Source: Pohlia nutans
Lineage: Eukaryota; Streptophyta; Bryopsida; Bryales; Mniaceae
Assembly: GCA_022496805.1 (NCBI GenBank)
Contig: CM040103.1
Span: 3,490,001 to 3,554,000 of the forward strand
DNA: 64,000 nucleotides
Reading direction: 5' to 3'
Position 1 is the stretch's first letter. The number at the start of each line of letters is the position of its first letter. A program made the translations under genes and the position numbers. The notes beneath the pieces are model-generated. The model did not search any database. It was not told the origin of the DNA and was given only the letters and a program-made list of their open reading frames with translations. Positions 22,369-35,300 of this stretch are shown here, piece by piece.

Positions 22369-23172
22369 CCCCTAACCGTCCTGATGTCCATATTTTGGAC
22401 GCTTTTTAGGGTACATTCACCTTTGAAGAGCTGTAACTTTTACAATTAGTGTCCAGTTTAACGAAATTTTGGGAAAGCAAACCAAATAATGTATGGAATG
22501 TGTGGTAAAAATTTCAAATCAATCCAAAATGCATTGAAGTTTTGGTGATCATTTGAAGTAGGTACCTTTTTTTCGGACAATTTTTATGGATTTTGATGGC
22601 TGCAACTTTGGGGGCTTGTATCTCCTCTATCTCATGTCCGTTTTCAATAAAAACTTTCAAGTTGGATTTTCTTTGAAGTCTAGTTATCATGGTAAAATTT
22701 TCATGTCAATCCATGTTGTATTGAATGTTTGGGAGTCATTTTAGTGCACGGATCTAGTTTGGACACTTTTTGCTTTTAGGGTCAAATTGGTCACATTTTG
22801 GGCTACTTTTTGACATTGCAAGGCCATTTAAGGGCACATTAAATTTTTCATGAGTTTATTTTGTATGAATGCGTTTATATGATGATTTTGAACTACTTCA
22901 TAGTTTAAAGTTTTTTCATTTGAGTAATTTTGAAAACGAATTTCACCCCAACTGTGTTGCTAGGAAAATTTCAGCATCCTTTTTTTACACCAAAACACTA
23001 TGATCTTGCAATCTATATGGCCAAATGATCCCAAAATCGATCCACATGATCTGCAACATGTATATTACAAGATTGTAAGGTTGAGATTTCTATACCTCAC
23101 TTACATTTAGACCTATAACACATTAAACGCAATGATGATTTTAAGCCCAAAAAAGCTAGGGACGCTTAGGGG
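22369..23172. mobile_element. TTAA-bounded element, CCCCTAACCGTCC type
   Basis: TTAA on both sides (22365-22368, 23173-23176). Ends CCCCTAACCGTCC and GGGACGCTTAGGGG. The interior (GAAGAGCTGTAACTTTT, GTCCGTTTTCAA) recurs at 29.6 and 41.9 kb. Non-coding; piggyBac-like by ends and target. Confidence 0.75.
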
Positions 23173-23614
23173 TTAAATTAATTTTCAACTATTCAAAGCA
23201 AAAATGTCTTAGGTGGATTTTCAAAGGCAAATTGCACTATTTCTCTAGATTTGAATCTTGTAAGTGTTAACCGCTTACTAAGTTGTCTTCAATCTGCATT
23301 CCAATTCTTCCTAAATCTTTATAGCTAAATTGAACAGAACAACCGGCTAGTCGCGGAGTCTCTGCCTTTGTATTTACATCATATTTACTTTTACGACTTA
23401 TTTTTACTATACAGGCACGTAACTCCTGATAACTCCTCAAAAATGAACCGTTTCCTTAGTCTCTCCTCTGGAAGGGCAGAGACAACAAACATGTTTAGCC
23501 AGCCAAGGTCTTGAACCAAAGCATATGTGAGGACATCACGGCCACAAGATTTTGTGATAACTGGTGTAAAATCAGTTGGAATAATTTGCTCAGTCTCCCT
23601 CCATTGTTGCTTAA

Positions 23615-25500
23615 CCCCTAAAGGACCATGCTCATTCCTAAAATTTTATCACTTTCTTGTGATACTTTCAGAAAGGCAATTGTATCTCCTGATTGGTATT
23701 CTTGTAGAAAAATTTACCATTGAAGTTCAAAAAGGACTTAGTCATGAGATTGTACAGTGGGGTCCAACATGGAATGGCGTTTTTGGTTTCGCAGTGAGAA
23801 AAATTTCAGTACTGCCAACTTTGAAAGCCTCCCGAGAGCTCAAATATTGGTATTTTATCACGAAAATTTTACCAGAGACTTATCTTTAAGTTAATTATAT
23901 GTATGCCAAATTTCAAGGCCAAAAGATTCACCAAAAAAACGTTATTCAAAATCTACCAACATTGGTAGTTATTCACTGCTGCCAACTTTGACAACCTCCC
24001 AAAGATTGAATTAATTTTTTTTTGCCATGAAATTCTTGGAAAAAAAACTTCTTTATGTTAATAATATATGATAAAAATTTCAAGGCCAAAAGATTAATAC
24101 AAAAAAGATATTGACAATCTACCAACATGTGTAGTTGTGGGAAACAATGGGGGAAACTTTGCTACCAACTTTGACACCCTCCCTACGGTTGAGAAATTGT
24201 CTATTTACCATGAAATTTTTGGTACAACATGCTCTTTATGACAAAATCATTCATGCCAAATTTCAAGGTCAAAAAATCTATACAAAGAAAATTATTTACA
24301 ATCTACCAATGTGTGTAGTTTCCCCCATTGTTTCCCACAACTACACATGTTGGTAGATTGTTAATATCGTTTTTTGTATTAATCTTTTGGCCTTGAAATT
24401 TTTATCATATGTTATTAACATAAAGAAGTTTTTTTTCCTAGAATTTTATGGCAAAAACAAAATTAATTCAATCTTTGGGAGGCTGTCAAAGTTGGCAGCA
24501 GTGAAAACATTTCCACAGCTACCAATGTTGGTAGATTCTAAATAACTTTTTTTGGGTGAATCTTTTGGCCTTGAAATTTGGCATACATATAATTAACTTA
24601 AAGATAAGTCTTTGGTAAAATTTTCGTGGTAAAATACCAATATTTGAGCTCTCGGGAGGCTTTCAAAGTTGGCAGTACTGAAATTTTTCTCACTGCGAAA
24701 CCAAAAACGCCATTCCATGTTGGACCCTACTGTACATCAATTTTCAGAACAATCTACCGTATATATTACATGATTATAAGGTTTGATCATAAGATGATTT
24801 CTGAAAATTTTGAATAAAACCAATAGGTCATTCATTGCAAACTTTCTCATAAATTTAAAAACCATGATTAACGTTTGAAAGTTTAGGAGCATACAAAGAT
24901 GTACCATATCTAGGTGCCCACAAAAAATGGTGTTTTAAAACTAAATACAACAACGATGATTGATTCTCAAAGATTTATATTTGGATGAAGTGACTTGTTG
25001 GTGACTCGTTGAGCCGGTGTTTGTGATCCTTATTAATTTTTACATTGCAAAAATGTTTTAAAGAATTCAAATATATATGGAATATTCCAAAATAATATAA
25101 AATATGTAGAAAGGATTCCATTTATTTTGAAAATATTCCATTTAAAATATATTTAAACATTTTCCGTAATTATTTTATAGTGTTAATGATGCAGTAATGG
25201 CAAATATTTTACATATTGGACACTTTTTTCTTTTTACGAATGTGACGTCCAAGTGTGAAAATGCCCTTCAAGTCATCAACCGCCCTAACTACCATGTCCC
25301 AAGTTCACCTACGTTGACGTTTTAGTTTTTTCCCGATGAATCAATCAACGTAATTGCAAATCTTGAAAGATTTTTGTGTTCTTGAAACGAACATTTTCAA
25401 TTCTCTAGTTAACATTGAGTCAAAATTATGAAATCCTAACAAGTTATTAAAGTAATGAAATTATTCTTGGACACAATGTATCCACCTGGTCCTTTAGGGG
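23615..25500. mobile_element. TTAA-bounded element with long internal foldback
   Basis: Ends CCCCTAAAGGACCA and TGGTCCTTTAGGGG, a 14-bp perfect TIR, flanked by TTAA (23611-23614, 25501-25504). No transposase. Confidence 0.8.
23752..24735. repeat. Giant inverted repeat built of about 170-bp tandem units
   Basis: The sequence from GTACAGTGGGGTCCAACATG runs to a centre near 24.24 kb and returns in reverse complement to 24735. Each arm holds tandem units containing CTGCCAACTTTGA, GGCCAAAAGATT and CAATCTACCAAC; one unpaired unit forms the loop. Transcribed, it would make a long double-stranded RNA. Confidence 0.8.
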
Positions 25501-27218
25501 TTAACGAGTAACTTCTGCACTGAAAGAGTACCTCTTTCATAGCATAATTTCTAACGGACCAAGAAGCCCAAATTTGGCCTCGTGTTTTTCATTAATGATT
25601 TTGAGGTCTTACGACCACGGACTTCATTTATTAAAATAGGGTACTAAATAAATAAATAAAATTATTATTTTAACTAATAAAAGCGTGCAATGTTTGTCAC
25701 TGCTTTTGTTAATGTAAAATTTATTTATGTGCATATGAATCATATTATTCATGATATGATTGATTAGAGGATTGTTTGGGTTGCGAAGGGCTGTACATAT
25801 CCTTAGGATGACTCAAGTCATGGAACCTATTTCTCAAATTCAAATAAAGTGAATACATTGATTTCATTGTAATTGTAGCTCAAAATAAACTTGGTTGAAA
25901 ATTTCAACTAACAAATATTTAACTAATTATGAACAATTTGCGGAATTTTAGACAAATAGGTAGTAAACAATGCCCCAAACACACTCATAACGTATGGACG
26001 GCTCACCCATAAAGGCATAAAAACTACAAAGTAAGTTTGTTTTATCCACTTTAGTCTCAATAAATAGTCAGAAACTACAATATTATATTGTAACATCTAC
26101 TACAAACACATGCCAATCTAAAAATAAATGAAAGCCTCAACCCCAAAATCTGAAATAGTGAAAAAAATTAACACAAAAATATACAACGTCCATACTTTAG
26201 AGGAATTTACTAAAGTATGGGCGGATCCACCTATATGTAACATTGGTAAGTTAATATGCAACACAACTACATAATTGTATTCTAAACCCTAGACTTCAAA
26301 CCCTAAACCCTACAATCCAAACCTCAAAATAGAACAAGAACAACCATCGAGAAAAATGTATAGACCTCAAGATACAATGATTGGATCTTTCATCATTAAT
26401 CAAGAAGCTTCATTTAAAGGTCCATTGAGTCGGCCGACAACCGACTCAAAGGAGTCTTTGTATCCTCTAGCAGCCTATACAGTGATCGGAAAACAATGGG
26501 AGAGGAGGAGAAATGCATTCATCACTTCCAGACTAAAGACTATATTAAGTCATGCAAGGTGCAGAAAATGAAACACAGACATGAACTAATTGACAGATAT
26601 CAATTGGTAATTGATAAATTCAATGCCATAAATTTACAATGATCCAATACACAATGCATCAACCATGTATACTATAAGAACTACAAACCCGTAACCATTG
26701 GTTGCGAGCATTAGACATAAGTGCATCGGCTGTCAACTGGTATTCGTTTAGGTATGAACCTCTGCTATATTCCAATCCTCAAAATAATACTAAACCTCCA
26801 AATCAGCCACAGTAATTATTGGTAGAAGCTGAAGCAACGTATTGGAAAAATCATGTTTGACACGTACTATCCACTATATCTCAAAAGAACCAATCATGAA
26901 CCTATAAGGACATACTTGGTTCTACTAATTACAACTACTCAAAAAAAGTTCCTATAGTCTTTAAGAGATATACTGCTAGTTCCTTGAAACTACAAAATAC
27001 AGGGAAGGAGGATATTAATCCCATAATTCCTCTATTTATGATAGCCTCCTCTAGAGTAGGAAAATTAATACTACTAGCGCCCTTGTCACTGACCTCGTCC
27101 ATCCACTTCATCCGATCTACTCATTGAAGTAAGTTTACAGCAGATTAGTTCCAATATTCAGTCAAACAAATTAAACCATGGATAGCCCATGATAACACTA
27201 CTGGATAGTACCCATCAA

Positions 27219-27263
27219 ACATGATAACACTAGTGGGGTTCTATGACACTAGTGTTATCATGT
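27219..27263. repeat. 17-bp hairpin
   Basis: ACATGATAACACTAGTG and its exact complement, separated by 11 bases. Confidence 0.7.
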
Positions 27264-27689
27264 GAAGAATAGTGGGATTCTATGAATGGCTGTTATGTGA
27301 TTAGTTGGCTACAACTAGTTAAGAAATTAATTTAAGTTGAACTAAATTGATTTTCCTTAATCCTTAATTGCAAAAATCGACAATAATTGCTCGCAAAACT
27401 AGTATAGTTAGCTATACAACTATTGCAATTAGCAAAACGACTACTTTGTATAAAATGGTCATTAATAGCTCAATACTAGTATAAATACAATCTTTGGTGT
27501 AAGCATCATTTTTGTAGTTATAAGAACGGCTATAAATACAATTGATGTTGATATTTTCCTTTCATTCTTTGGACACCTATTCTTTCTACATTATACCATA
27601 TACCAAAATGAATCAAAATATGTATTTATTATCTAAATAGCCCAAATTAACATTTTTTTTTCATTGCAACAATGTAGGTCATCAAAAAA

Positions 27690-28260
27690 AGCTTAAAATG
27701 TCCAAAGTTTGCTACGAAAAAAAAAATAACTCAAACTCCCAGCCATCACAATTTTGTCCAAGAAAAAAATTCAAATTTTTTGAATTTTTTCTACATATAA
27801 AAAAATTCTTGCATGATCTACCACAAAAATAAATTGAAAAAGAATTATATTTTTTAAATTGCTAAAAATGTCCTAAGTTTGCTTCAAAAAAAACATTGCT
27901 CCCAACCATCTCAATCTTGTCAAAGTGGTGTTAAAATTTAATTAACACCACTAAAAATGCCCAAAGTCTGTTGTGAAAAATGAAACAACTCCCAGCTATC
28001 ACAATTTTGGAAAATAAAATTAAATAAAATTAAAAATGAAATATTTTCTGCATATACAAAAAAGCTTGCATGATGTACTACAAAAAAATTGAAAAAAAGG
28101 TTATAAACACCGTTTAAAATGTCTAAAGTCCGCTAAAAAATAAAATAAAATTCCGGCCATTACAATTTCATTGAAAAAAAAATCATTGTTCAATTTTTTT
28201 AATTCTATATATAAAAAATAAACCTATAGAGATTGCAATAAAAAAATTAAAAACCAACAC
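27690..28260. repeat. Minisatellite, about 130-bp monomer, diverged copies
   Basis: Monomers contain GTCCAAAGT, CTCCCAGCCATCACAATTTT, long A runs and TTGCATGAT. The same monomer family, inverted, occurs at 39.4-40.0 and 56.7-57.6 kb. Confidence 0.6.
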
Positions 28261-28308
28261 AACAAAAAAGACCTCAATGAAAATGTACAGTGGTCCTTTA
28301 GGGATTAA

Positions 28309-29616
28309 GAGACAAGTTTTTGAACTTAGAATTGCATTAGGTCAAATTTGAACAGAAATAATGAAATTTGTAAGCACAAATTGCAAGCTTTAATTCCTCT
28401 ATCAATTATATTAACAGAATTTCAGCACTTTGACAACTCTATTATTTATTTTATTGCATTATATATATATTTATTTATTTATTTATTGATTGTTGATGAT
28501 ATGATGCCTAGCATAATATATTAGATTATGCAAACATTGATTCGAAGGGGTTTGTTTCAAAGCTTCAAAATTCTACAAAGAAGGCAAGTATTTTGAAAAG
28601 AAGAGTATTGTACTCAGTTTGTACTCATAGCTGCATTTATGCAAACCAATTTTTTTGTGTAGAATCATTTTAGAGCTGAATCTATACCGGTATTTGAGAA
28701 AATTTAAATTTATTTTGTATTTTCTACTAATCGTTATGCATATTTTTCTTTTAAGATTCAAAATTATCATATCCTTCCAGAAAAAACATTCTTTAAAAAG
28801 AGAAATATATAGAAAAAATTAGACATCAAAAATTTAAAAAAATTGTAATTATAATTCCATTAAATGTCCAAACTGAAAAGAAAAAACAGAAATTTAAATT
28901 TTGGATTTAAGTTTGGTTTTTTTAAGTGTAAAATTCATAATTATTTTTAATTATTTGATTTTTTTAAACTTAAATTTGTCATTTGCACTTGATATAATAT
29001 TTGCAAGCCTTTTGAATTTATTTTGTAGTTGATCTTTATTTTAATTATTTCAATGAAACACCATAGATTGATTATGGTTTAGAAAAATGGTATTAATGAC
29101 TATAGGTTCTACTTGTGGCATCCCAATGGTCGTAGGGTCTGTTAGTGAGTCGGTGAGTTGACAAGTCGTAAGTCAACAATTCACATTTCTAAGGTAGGGC
29201 TTTTTATGATGTAACTTAGCCTTTCACATCCACGAATGCTCATTGCATGACTTCCATTCCGCCTTCAGAGACCATTATGTAAAGTAACCTAGCCTTTCAT
29301 GTCTTATTCAATTTCATGTCCTTTCACTTCGTTGGTGGTGAGGAGAGAAGCGGAGCCCTAGTTTATTTTTTTACTTTGAAAATCATAAGTATTATTAGTC
29401 TATATGAAATTAAATGAAAATTTGTGGACCTTTAGAAAATATATGTTTTTATATTGAAAAACCTCAAATTGTGAATTTTAAAATGGTCAAATCAACATTG
29501 ACTATGAATTTTGATAGTTTGCTTATATAGCTAGGTGTTAAGGAGTTAAATATATAGAGGCTTATGGAATTCTAAACTAAAATATGTGACAAAAAGATAT
29601 AGAAGCTTATGGAATT
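28309..29616. other. Intergenic, very AT-rich, no gene seen
   Basis: Only short, low-complexity frames. Confidence 0.6.
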
Positions 29617-29620
29617 TTAA

Positions 29621-29940
29621 CCCCTAACCATCCCGAAGTCCATATTTTGGACGTATTTGGGGGACATTCACCTTTGAAGAGCTGTAACTTTTGCAAAACG
29701 TGTTCAATTTCAATGATATTTTGATAAAACCAACTAGATGATGTATGGAATGTGTGGTAAAAATTCCAAATCAATCCATAATGAATTGAATTTTTGGTGA
29801 TCATTTGAAAGTAGGTTTGTTTTTGGGACAGTGTCTTTGAATTTTGATGGCAACAACTTTAGGGGCTTGCATCTCCTTCATCCCAAGTCCGTTTTCAAGA
29901 AATTAGTTTGGTTCAATTCCCCTTGAAGACAACTATGTAA
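29621..29940. mobile_element. Left part of a TTAA element, CCCCTAACCATCC type
   Basis: TTAA at 29617-29620, then about 300 bp similar to 22369 onward. The right end was not found, so it is truncated or interrupted. Confidence 0.5.
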
Positions 29941-30620
29941 CACTCCAAAGCGCCTAAAGGTACCCCTTCTCATAAAAAAGCAAATAGTTTTTTTTTATCT
30001 AAAACCTTTTCGACCCAACCAATTGTCGGATATTTCAACCAACTTGAATTTATTAGCACCTACAAATTTTCAACCCTTCAAGATTCCTCAATGGTAAGAT
30101 TACAAGCTACAAGCTTCGCTGCACTTTTCTTTTAGGCTCACTGCCCAAATTTAAAACTTTCTGAATATGCCCAAAATGCAAAGTTTAGTCTCAAATAACA
30201 CTGTATTAGCAATTCATGCACTTGCAAAATTAAAAGTGCACTTGTCTTCTGTTTTGACAATGTAGTTCAACATTGCAATTTGTGGGGGAGTAAATTTCTA
30301 AGTACACAATACTTGATTGTATAGAATATGTAGCACTAATAAATATAAAGTTTTTGAATAGAGCAAAAGACTCTAGGATTACAAATATTGTTGCATGCAC
30401 ATTGAATGTCGCATAGCTCACATACTGACCATGCAAATTGTTATTTTTGAGTAACAATTTAGATTACAAATGTCATCGCATTGTCTACACTATCATCATG
30501 TCATTCTGAAGGCATTCACATAGTCTAAGCTATATTGTATACTCTATTATCTTTTGTCTAAGATAAAACTTCGATACTATGTTCCACTGAATAGTATTGT
30601 ATAGAAAATAATCTTGTCAA
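29941..30620. other. Intergenic, no gene seen
   Basis: 3' flank of the decayed transposase-like gene; nothing recognised. Confidence 0.5.
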
Positions 30621-33600
30621 TTAATAAGCATCTATGTCATTCTGCAAGCGTATGTTGTCCATTTCCTCCAGCTGTAGCGCTATATACTCTATCATATGAG
30701 GTTTAGCATGAATTGGAATGCGGATCCTTGTTTCCGTCATGATGCCATGGATCGGAATATTATAGCTTGATTCAGATGTAGTCCTTGTTCTTATTGGAAC
30801 ATCATCCCATGCAAATATAGTTGCTTCTTTATCAACCCAACCATGTCTTTCACCAGACGGCTCCCAAGTTGCTTCTATGCAGTTTGCATATCGTTCTCTG
30901 TTTGAACCCTGTAGCCTTTGCATTCCTACCCGCATGATGGGCCAATACCACAAAACCTTCATCTTCAAGGCCCGCGAGTGTTGTCCAAACTCTAGTACCT
31001 TGCCCACGTAGAATGGTACTCTAGCTTGTACCTCACTGTGTTCTACGGTCAGCGCCACAAATTGTCCCACTTTGATGTCACTTGTTGGATCAAACGGTGG
31101 AAAAGGATCCTCCGTCCCAGAAGTGTGCATCCTTGTTGATGTTTGGCCTATTCCAACATCTCGGTTCTGGTTTGGCGTTCTTCTCACAAACACCGTTGAT
31201 GGCCTCCCTCTGCGAGGACCAAAGTAACCTCGGCCTTCCGGATCAGGCATTGTTGATAAAATTAAATCTGTTGATCTAATTATCGCGTTCAAATTCTGTC
31301 CGCTCTGAAGCAGTTCCTCTGGTTGTGCATTTTCAATTACGCTCTCTCTTCCTTCGCTTGGCCAGAACGGTATAGATCTCTCTTCCCTTCTATCTTTTGT
31401 GGGAAATTCTATAAGATACTGCATCAACCACTTTGCCTCATCAATGGCTCGCAGGTTCTTTTCTACATACTGTAATCTACTTACACACCTCTCCTTATAT
31501 GCAATAAACTCCTGCAATGCCCTCAACTCCCTGTCATCTGCTGCGAATACTTCTGCTAATCCAGGCGTCTGCAAAGTACTCGGCAACGAACGTAAACACA
31601 TGTGCCCATCGACCAGACCCCATGCGTCTCCACTGAAGTGTTTGTGTTGTACTCAGGGCATGCCGTTCTCCATATAGAACCTCATGTGGTGTGGGAATGT
31701 GATGCCCGTCAATGTATCGCCGCCCGTTTGGAGATGAGGAGTAATGAATGACTTCCAGTCCCAAACATTTTCCAGATGTCGTGCACTCACGAAGGCCTCC
31801 GTATATGACGTTCCTTTCTCCACCAGTTGTAGTAGCTCTTGCAACGAGTCAATGTCTGTTCTCTTCAGTGTATTTGATATTATGCTGAAACGCTGATCGA
31901 TGTCTTCGTGTGTGTGACCCACTATCAAAAAGCACAACTGCACTTTTTGAAAGATTCCTAACCCAACTAGAGAAGCACAAAGGGCAAACATGTAGACATT
32001 CTTGTTCTCTCGCGTGCAGTTATCCGCTTGAATTCGCAAAGTAGGAGGTACTCTATCCTTTCTGCGCTTCACATTGTTGATGACGTGCATGACCGTAGTG
32101 ACTACTTGGTTGCTGTCGTGTTTGTGATGTGCGTCTATCCACACATCCGCATACAATCCAATCCCGTGGACAAGCACCCCGAACAAATGAGTTTTCACAA
32201 ACCGTGACTCTATGTTCTTCATTGTTTGCCTCATTTTAGGAACCATAGTAGTGTTTTGGTCCATAACGTCTACAATGATAGACATGTATACGTCTGGGGT
32301 TATGATCGCTGACCTCTTGAACGTCCAATAGTCTCGTCTCTCTTCCATTTGACGACGAATGTGCACCATGTACAACTTCTTTATCTCCACTTTCGCAGCT
32401 GCATTGGTGGTTGCCTCCATTCCGCACTTATACTCCCAACAGTGATAGCATTTGGCAAACCTAGAGAACGGCGGGATTTGTACGTGAGGATATTCAGTCC
32501 GCCACATCCTATAAAATGACGAGAGCGATATTGGATTCCCATCCACCATCTTCTTTACTTCCTCGTTCACGTAGTAGAAAACATCCAACTTTGTTGTATT
32601 CATAGGGAGTAACATCAATGGCACAACAACGTTATCAATCTTCTTCCGTATCTGTCGATTTGGTTGCGTGCAGCCTGCCTCTTTCACGAACTCCTGAAAG
32701 CTTTCACGTGCTGCCGACATCTGTGCACGCTCTCTTAGTTTGCATGTATTCCCATGCACAGCTGCAACTTTTCCATACACTTGATGAGACATTTTCAATT
32801 GTTTGAAACGCCTTTGAGAGTATCCTAATGCGGTTGCATAGCAGGCATTGCACACGGCGACTCCATCCAATTTTGTGTTGTACTTGTCCTTCCTAACCCC
32901 CTGTGTACGAGAGTAAAATGCGTTCAACATTTGCAACATCCATGTTGCCCGTTCATTGAATTTTTGACCCCATGCCATGTAGCGCTAATCAAGAATATAT
33001 TTCTCACTAACTTCCTTCAAACAATTCTTCTTGCAACCACCTTTTCCCTTCGCTGCTGCAACGCTGTTCAAAGTCACCTTCTGACTTCGTGCCTCCCTCC
33101 TATCTCGAAGGGGTTGCTCGTGCCTCCTTCGATTCGGCATGGAATACTTTCTTCTTGGTCTTTCAACTGGCAACCCCTATATACATGTCATGTTGTCTAG
33201 GCTACACTGCGATTCTTGCGTTGCAGGGGATACGCCGTCTTGTGAACTAGACTGCAAGGGAGTGTTTGGAGAATCATCTGATGGATTCAGTGATATATCT
33301 TCTTCATGGAATTCGTACTGAGGTGCTACTACAGTTTGGAAGGAAAAATTTTGACCTTCTCCAGATTCTACAGAAGTAGCGATGACCGGCTCTGCGGCTC
33401 AGATGTGTGCTCTTTCCCATCGTATGACAAGTCCAAGACATTGTTGTAATTGTTCTCCAACGAGCTCCCCTGTCCACGCTGTACCATCAACAACATGTAC
33501 AACCTTAACAGCAACCTCAGAAGGACATAATTTCACGGCATGAAGTTCCATCCCGCATTTGATATTCTCATCTATCACCCCTTTTCCAACGATGTTTCCT

Positions 33601-33827
33601 CCAATCCCTAACAGTTCCACTGTGCCCGTCTGTGGTGTTTTTGCTCTTGGATGTACCGATGTATTTGCATCGTCAAATAGTCTAGCAGTACAAGCTCGGT
33701 AAATTCTTTGTCCTACAGTCAGTGACGGAGTTGCATTGTTGGCGGCATTTGCGTTCACCACGGGACTTTCAAATGCTCCATTGTTCATTGCTTCCCTCAT
33801 TTTTGAGAATGAAATTCCTTCCCACCT
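30621..33827 (-). pseudogene. Decayed transposase-like gene (DUF7869-like), about 1,070 codons, four in-frame stops
   Basis: One unbroken frame runs from an acceptor-like CTGCATGTGCAG at the right end to the stop at 30621, interrupted only by stops at 33399-33401 (TGA), 33177-33179 (TAG), 32985-32987 (TAG) and 31653-31655 (TGA). There is no frameshift. The segments look like one protein: an N-terminal module as in plant transposon proteins (GTVELLGIGGNIVGKG), a basic stretch, a Cys-knuckle (GCKKNC), CxxC pairs (CNAC, CYHC), then an RNase-H-like core with IIVDVMDQN, QADNCTRENKN and GHTHEDIDQRF, and a C-terminal BAH-like domain (KVGQFVALTVEH). The GHTHEDID signature is that of DUF7869 proteins of mobile elements, named from memory. 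All four stops could be C-to-T changes. Any 5' exon and the element ends were not found. Confidence 0.7.
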
Positions 33828-33833
33828 GCACAT

Positions 33834-34372
33834 GCAGAAGACTGTCTTAGAAAAATTACTATAACCACACTAAAATCAATATATACGCTAGCCCATCATA
33901 TTTACAATAGGTTGTACCAATAATTATTTTTCAAAAATATTGTGATAAAATTCATCCAAATTGGATGAAAATTTGTTACAATAGATGAATGTACCCATGG
34001 TATATTATGATTTCACTGTACCAACTTATAAGACATGTCTAAACATTACTATTAACATGGACAAATCCTATGTACCATGACCTTATGTTCACAACTATTT
34101 TATTCAATTCTTCAAATATATACATTGAAGAATTTCATTTTATGTGGTAGTAGTGAACAAAATACAATGCCTGTCTACTTGGCTTCATGCACTTCTTCAC
34201 AATAATGCATATCAATTACAAAGTGTTCCAAACAACTCAAATTTTTTATTTTCAAAAATAACATTATTTCCCTGTCAAAATTATTTAAAAGTCATTCTAT
34301 TGGTTCAAAAAGCTTCTCACTATGTATAATTATTTTAAATGAAATATGATAATGTATTTACAAACACCGTAC
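33834..34372. other. Upstream of the decayed gene, AT-rich
   Basis: May hold a short 5' exon of the decayed gene; none could be identified. Confidence 0.3.
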
Positions 34373-34938
34373 CCCCTAATGCTGAGAACCCTTTCCAAAT
34401 TCGGCAGTTTTGCAAAGATTCGTTATAAAACACAATCTATAGGGATATCTTTAACTTCATATATGAATAGAAGTTGTACGTTATCGATTTTACCTTCTAT
34501 CCATAAGGTTAGATCTATGATTGTTGTTATTCGTAATTTTGTATAAAATTTGAAACTTGAAATTCAAAATTATTTTGTAATTCAATTACAAATAAGATAT
34601 TGACAATCTACGGATGAAACCCTTTGTGATTGGATGAAATGTAATACTCTAAGTATGGTGATATTTGGAAATTTTTGGTTGCTTAATTTTATGATTTGAC
34701 TTTTTTTAGACTATTTTACACTGAAATCTTCAAAACCTTGGATGAATCACTACAACATGAAGTGTGGCATAAAAATTTCACAAATCATCCCCTTTCTAAT
34801 CAGATTACATATCCATGAAACTATCTTCCCATATAATCTACAATAAAAATTCTACAATGCAAACCGTGCATGACGGATGAGAAATTACATATGAAATATG
34901 TTCATTGCCCAAAACATGGACATTCTGGTAGGTAGGGG
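34373..34938. mobile_element. TTAA element, right side intact
   Basis: Ends CCCCTAATGC and GGTAGGGG. TTAA follows at 34939-34942; the left target copy is mutated. The interior is shared with 38067-38811 and 54126-54694. Confidence 0.55.
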
Positions 34939-35109
34939 TTAACTGATGAAGTTTTTACATTGAAAATCCTTTCAATAACGTTGAATAAAATGAATTCATC
35001 AAATCCAAATTAAGTGTTCAAACATGTTATGTTATCTTCTTCTTCACAATGATATATTCTTATTGGTCTCTTGACACATAGTACAGTGCTCATGCATGGT
35101 GGAATTTAA

Positions 35110-35300
35110 CCCCTACAGGACCATAACTGTTTCGCTCGAAAACACTACAATACTGCCATTTCTAAGCTCTAGGGCACAATTTCAAAAAAACCTTTTTTTC
35201 AAAATTCAACAATTGAATTTGAACTTTTAAAACTAAAGGATTGTGCACACAAAAGTTCACATTACTTGATTATATAGATTAGAAGATATATACATTTGCA
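35110..35300. mobile_element. Left end of a TTAA element, GGACC type
   Basis: TTAA at 35106-35109 followed by CCCCTACAGGACCATAA. No right end was seen in the following kilobase; the end coordinate is nominal. Confidence 0.35.

Larger units (their letters stand above)
25547..28304. mobile_element. Degenerate TTAA element with minisatellite interior
   Basis: The right end TGGTCCTTTAGGGA is followed by TTAA (28305-28308). The left end is worn (CTAACGGACC) and shares GGACCAAGAAGCCCAAAT with the left end at 60296. No coding sequence found inside. Confidence 0.4.
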
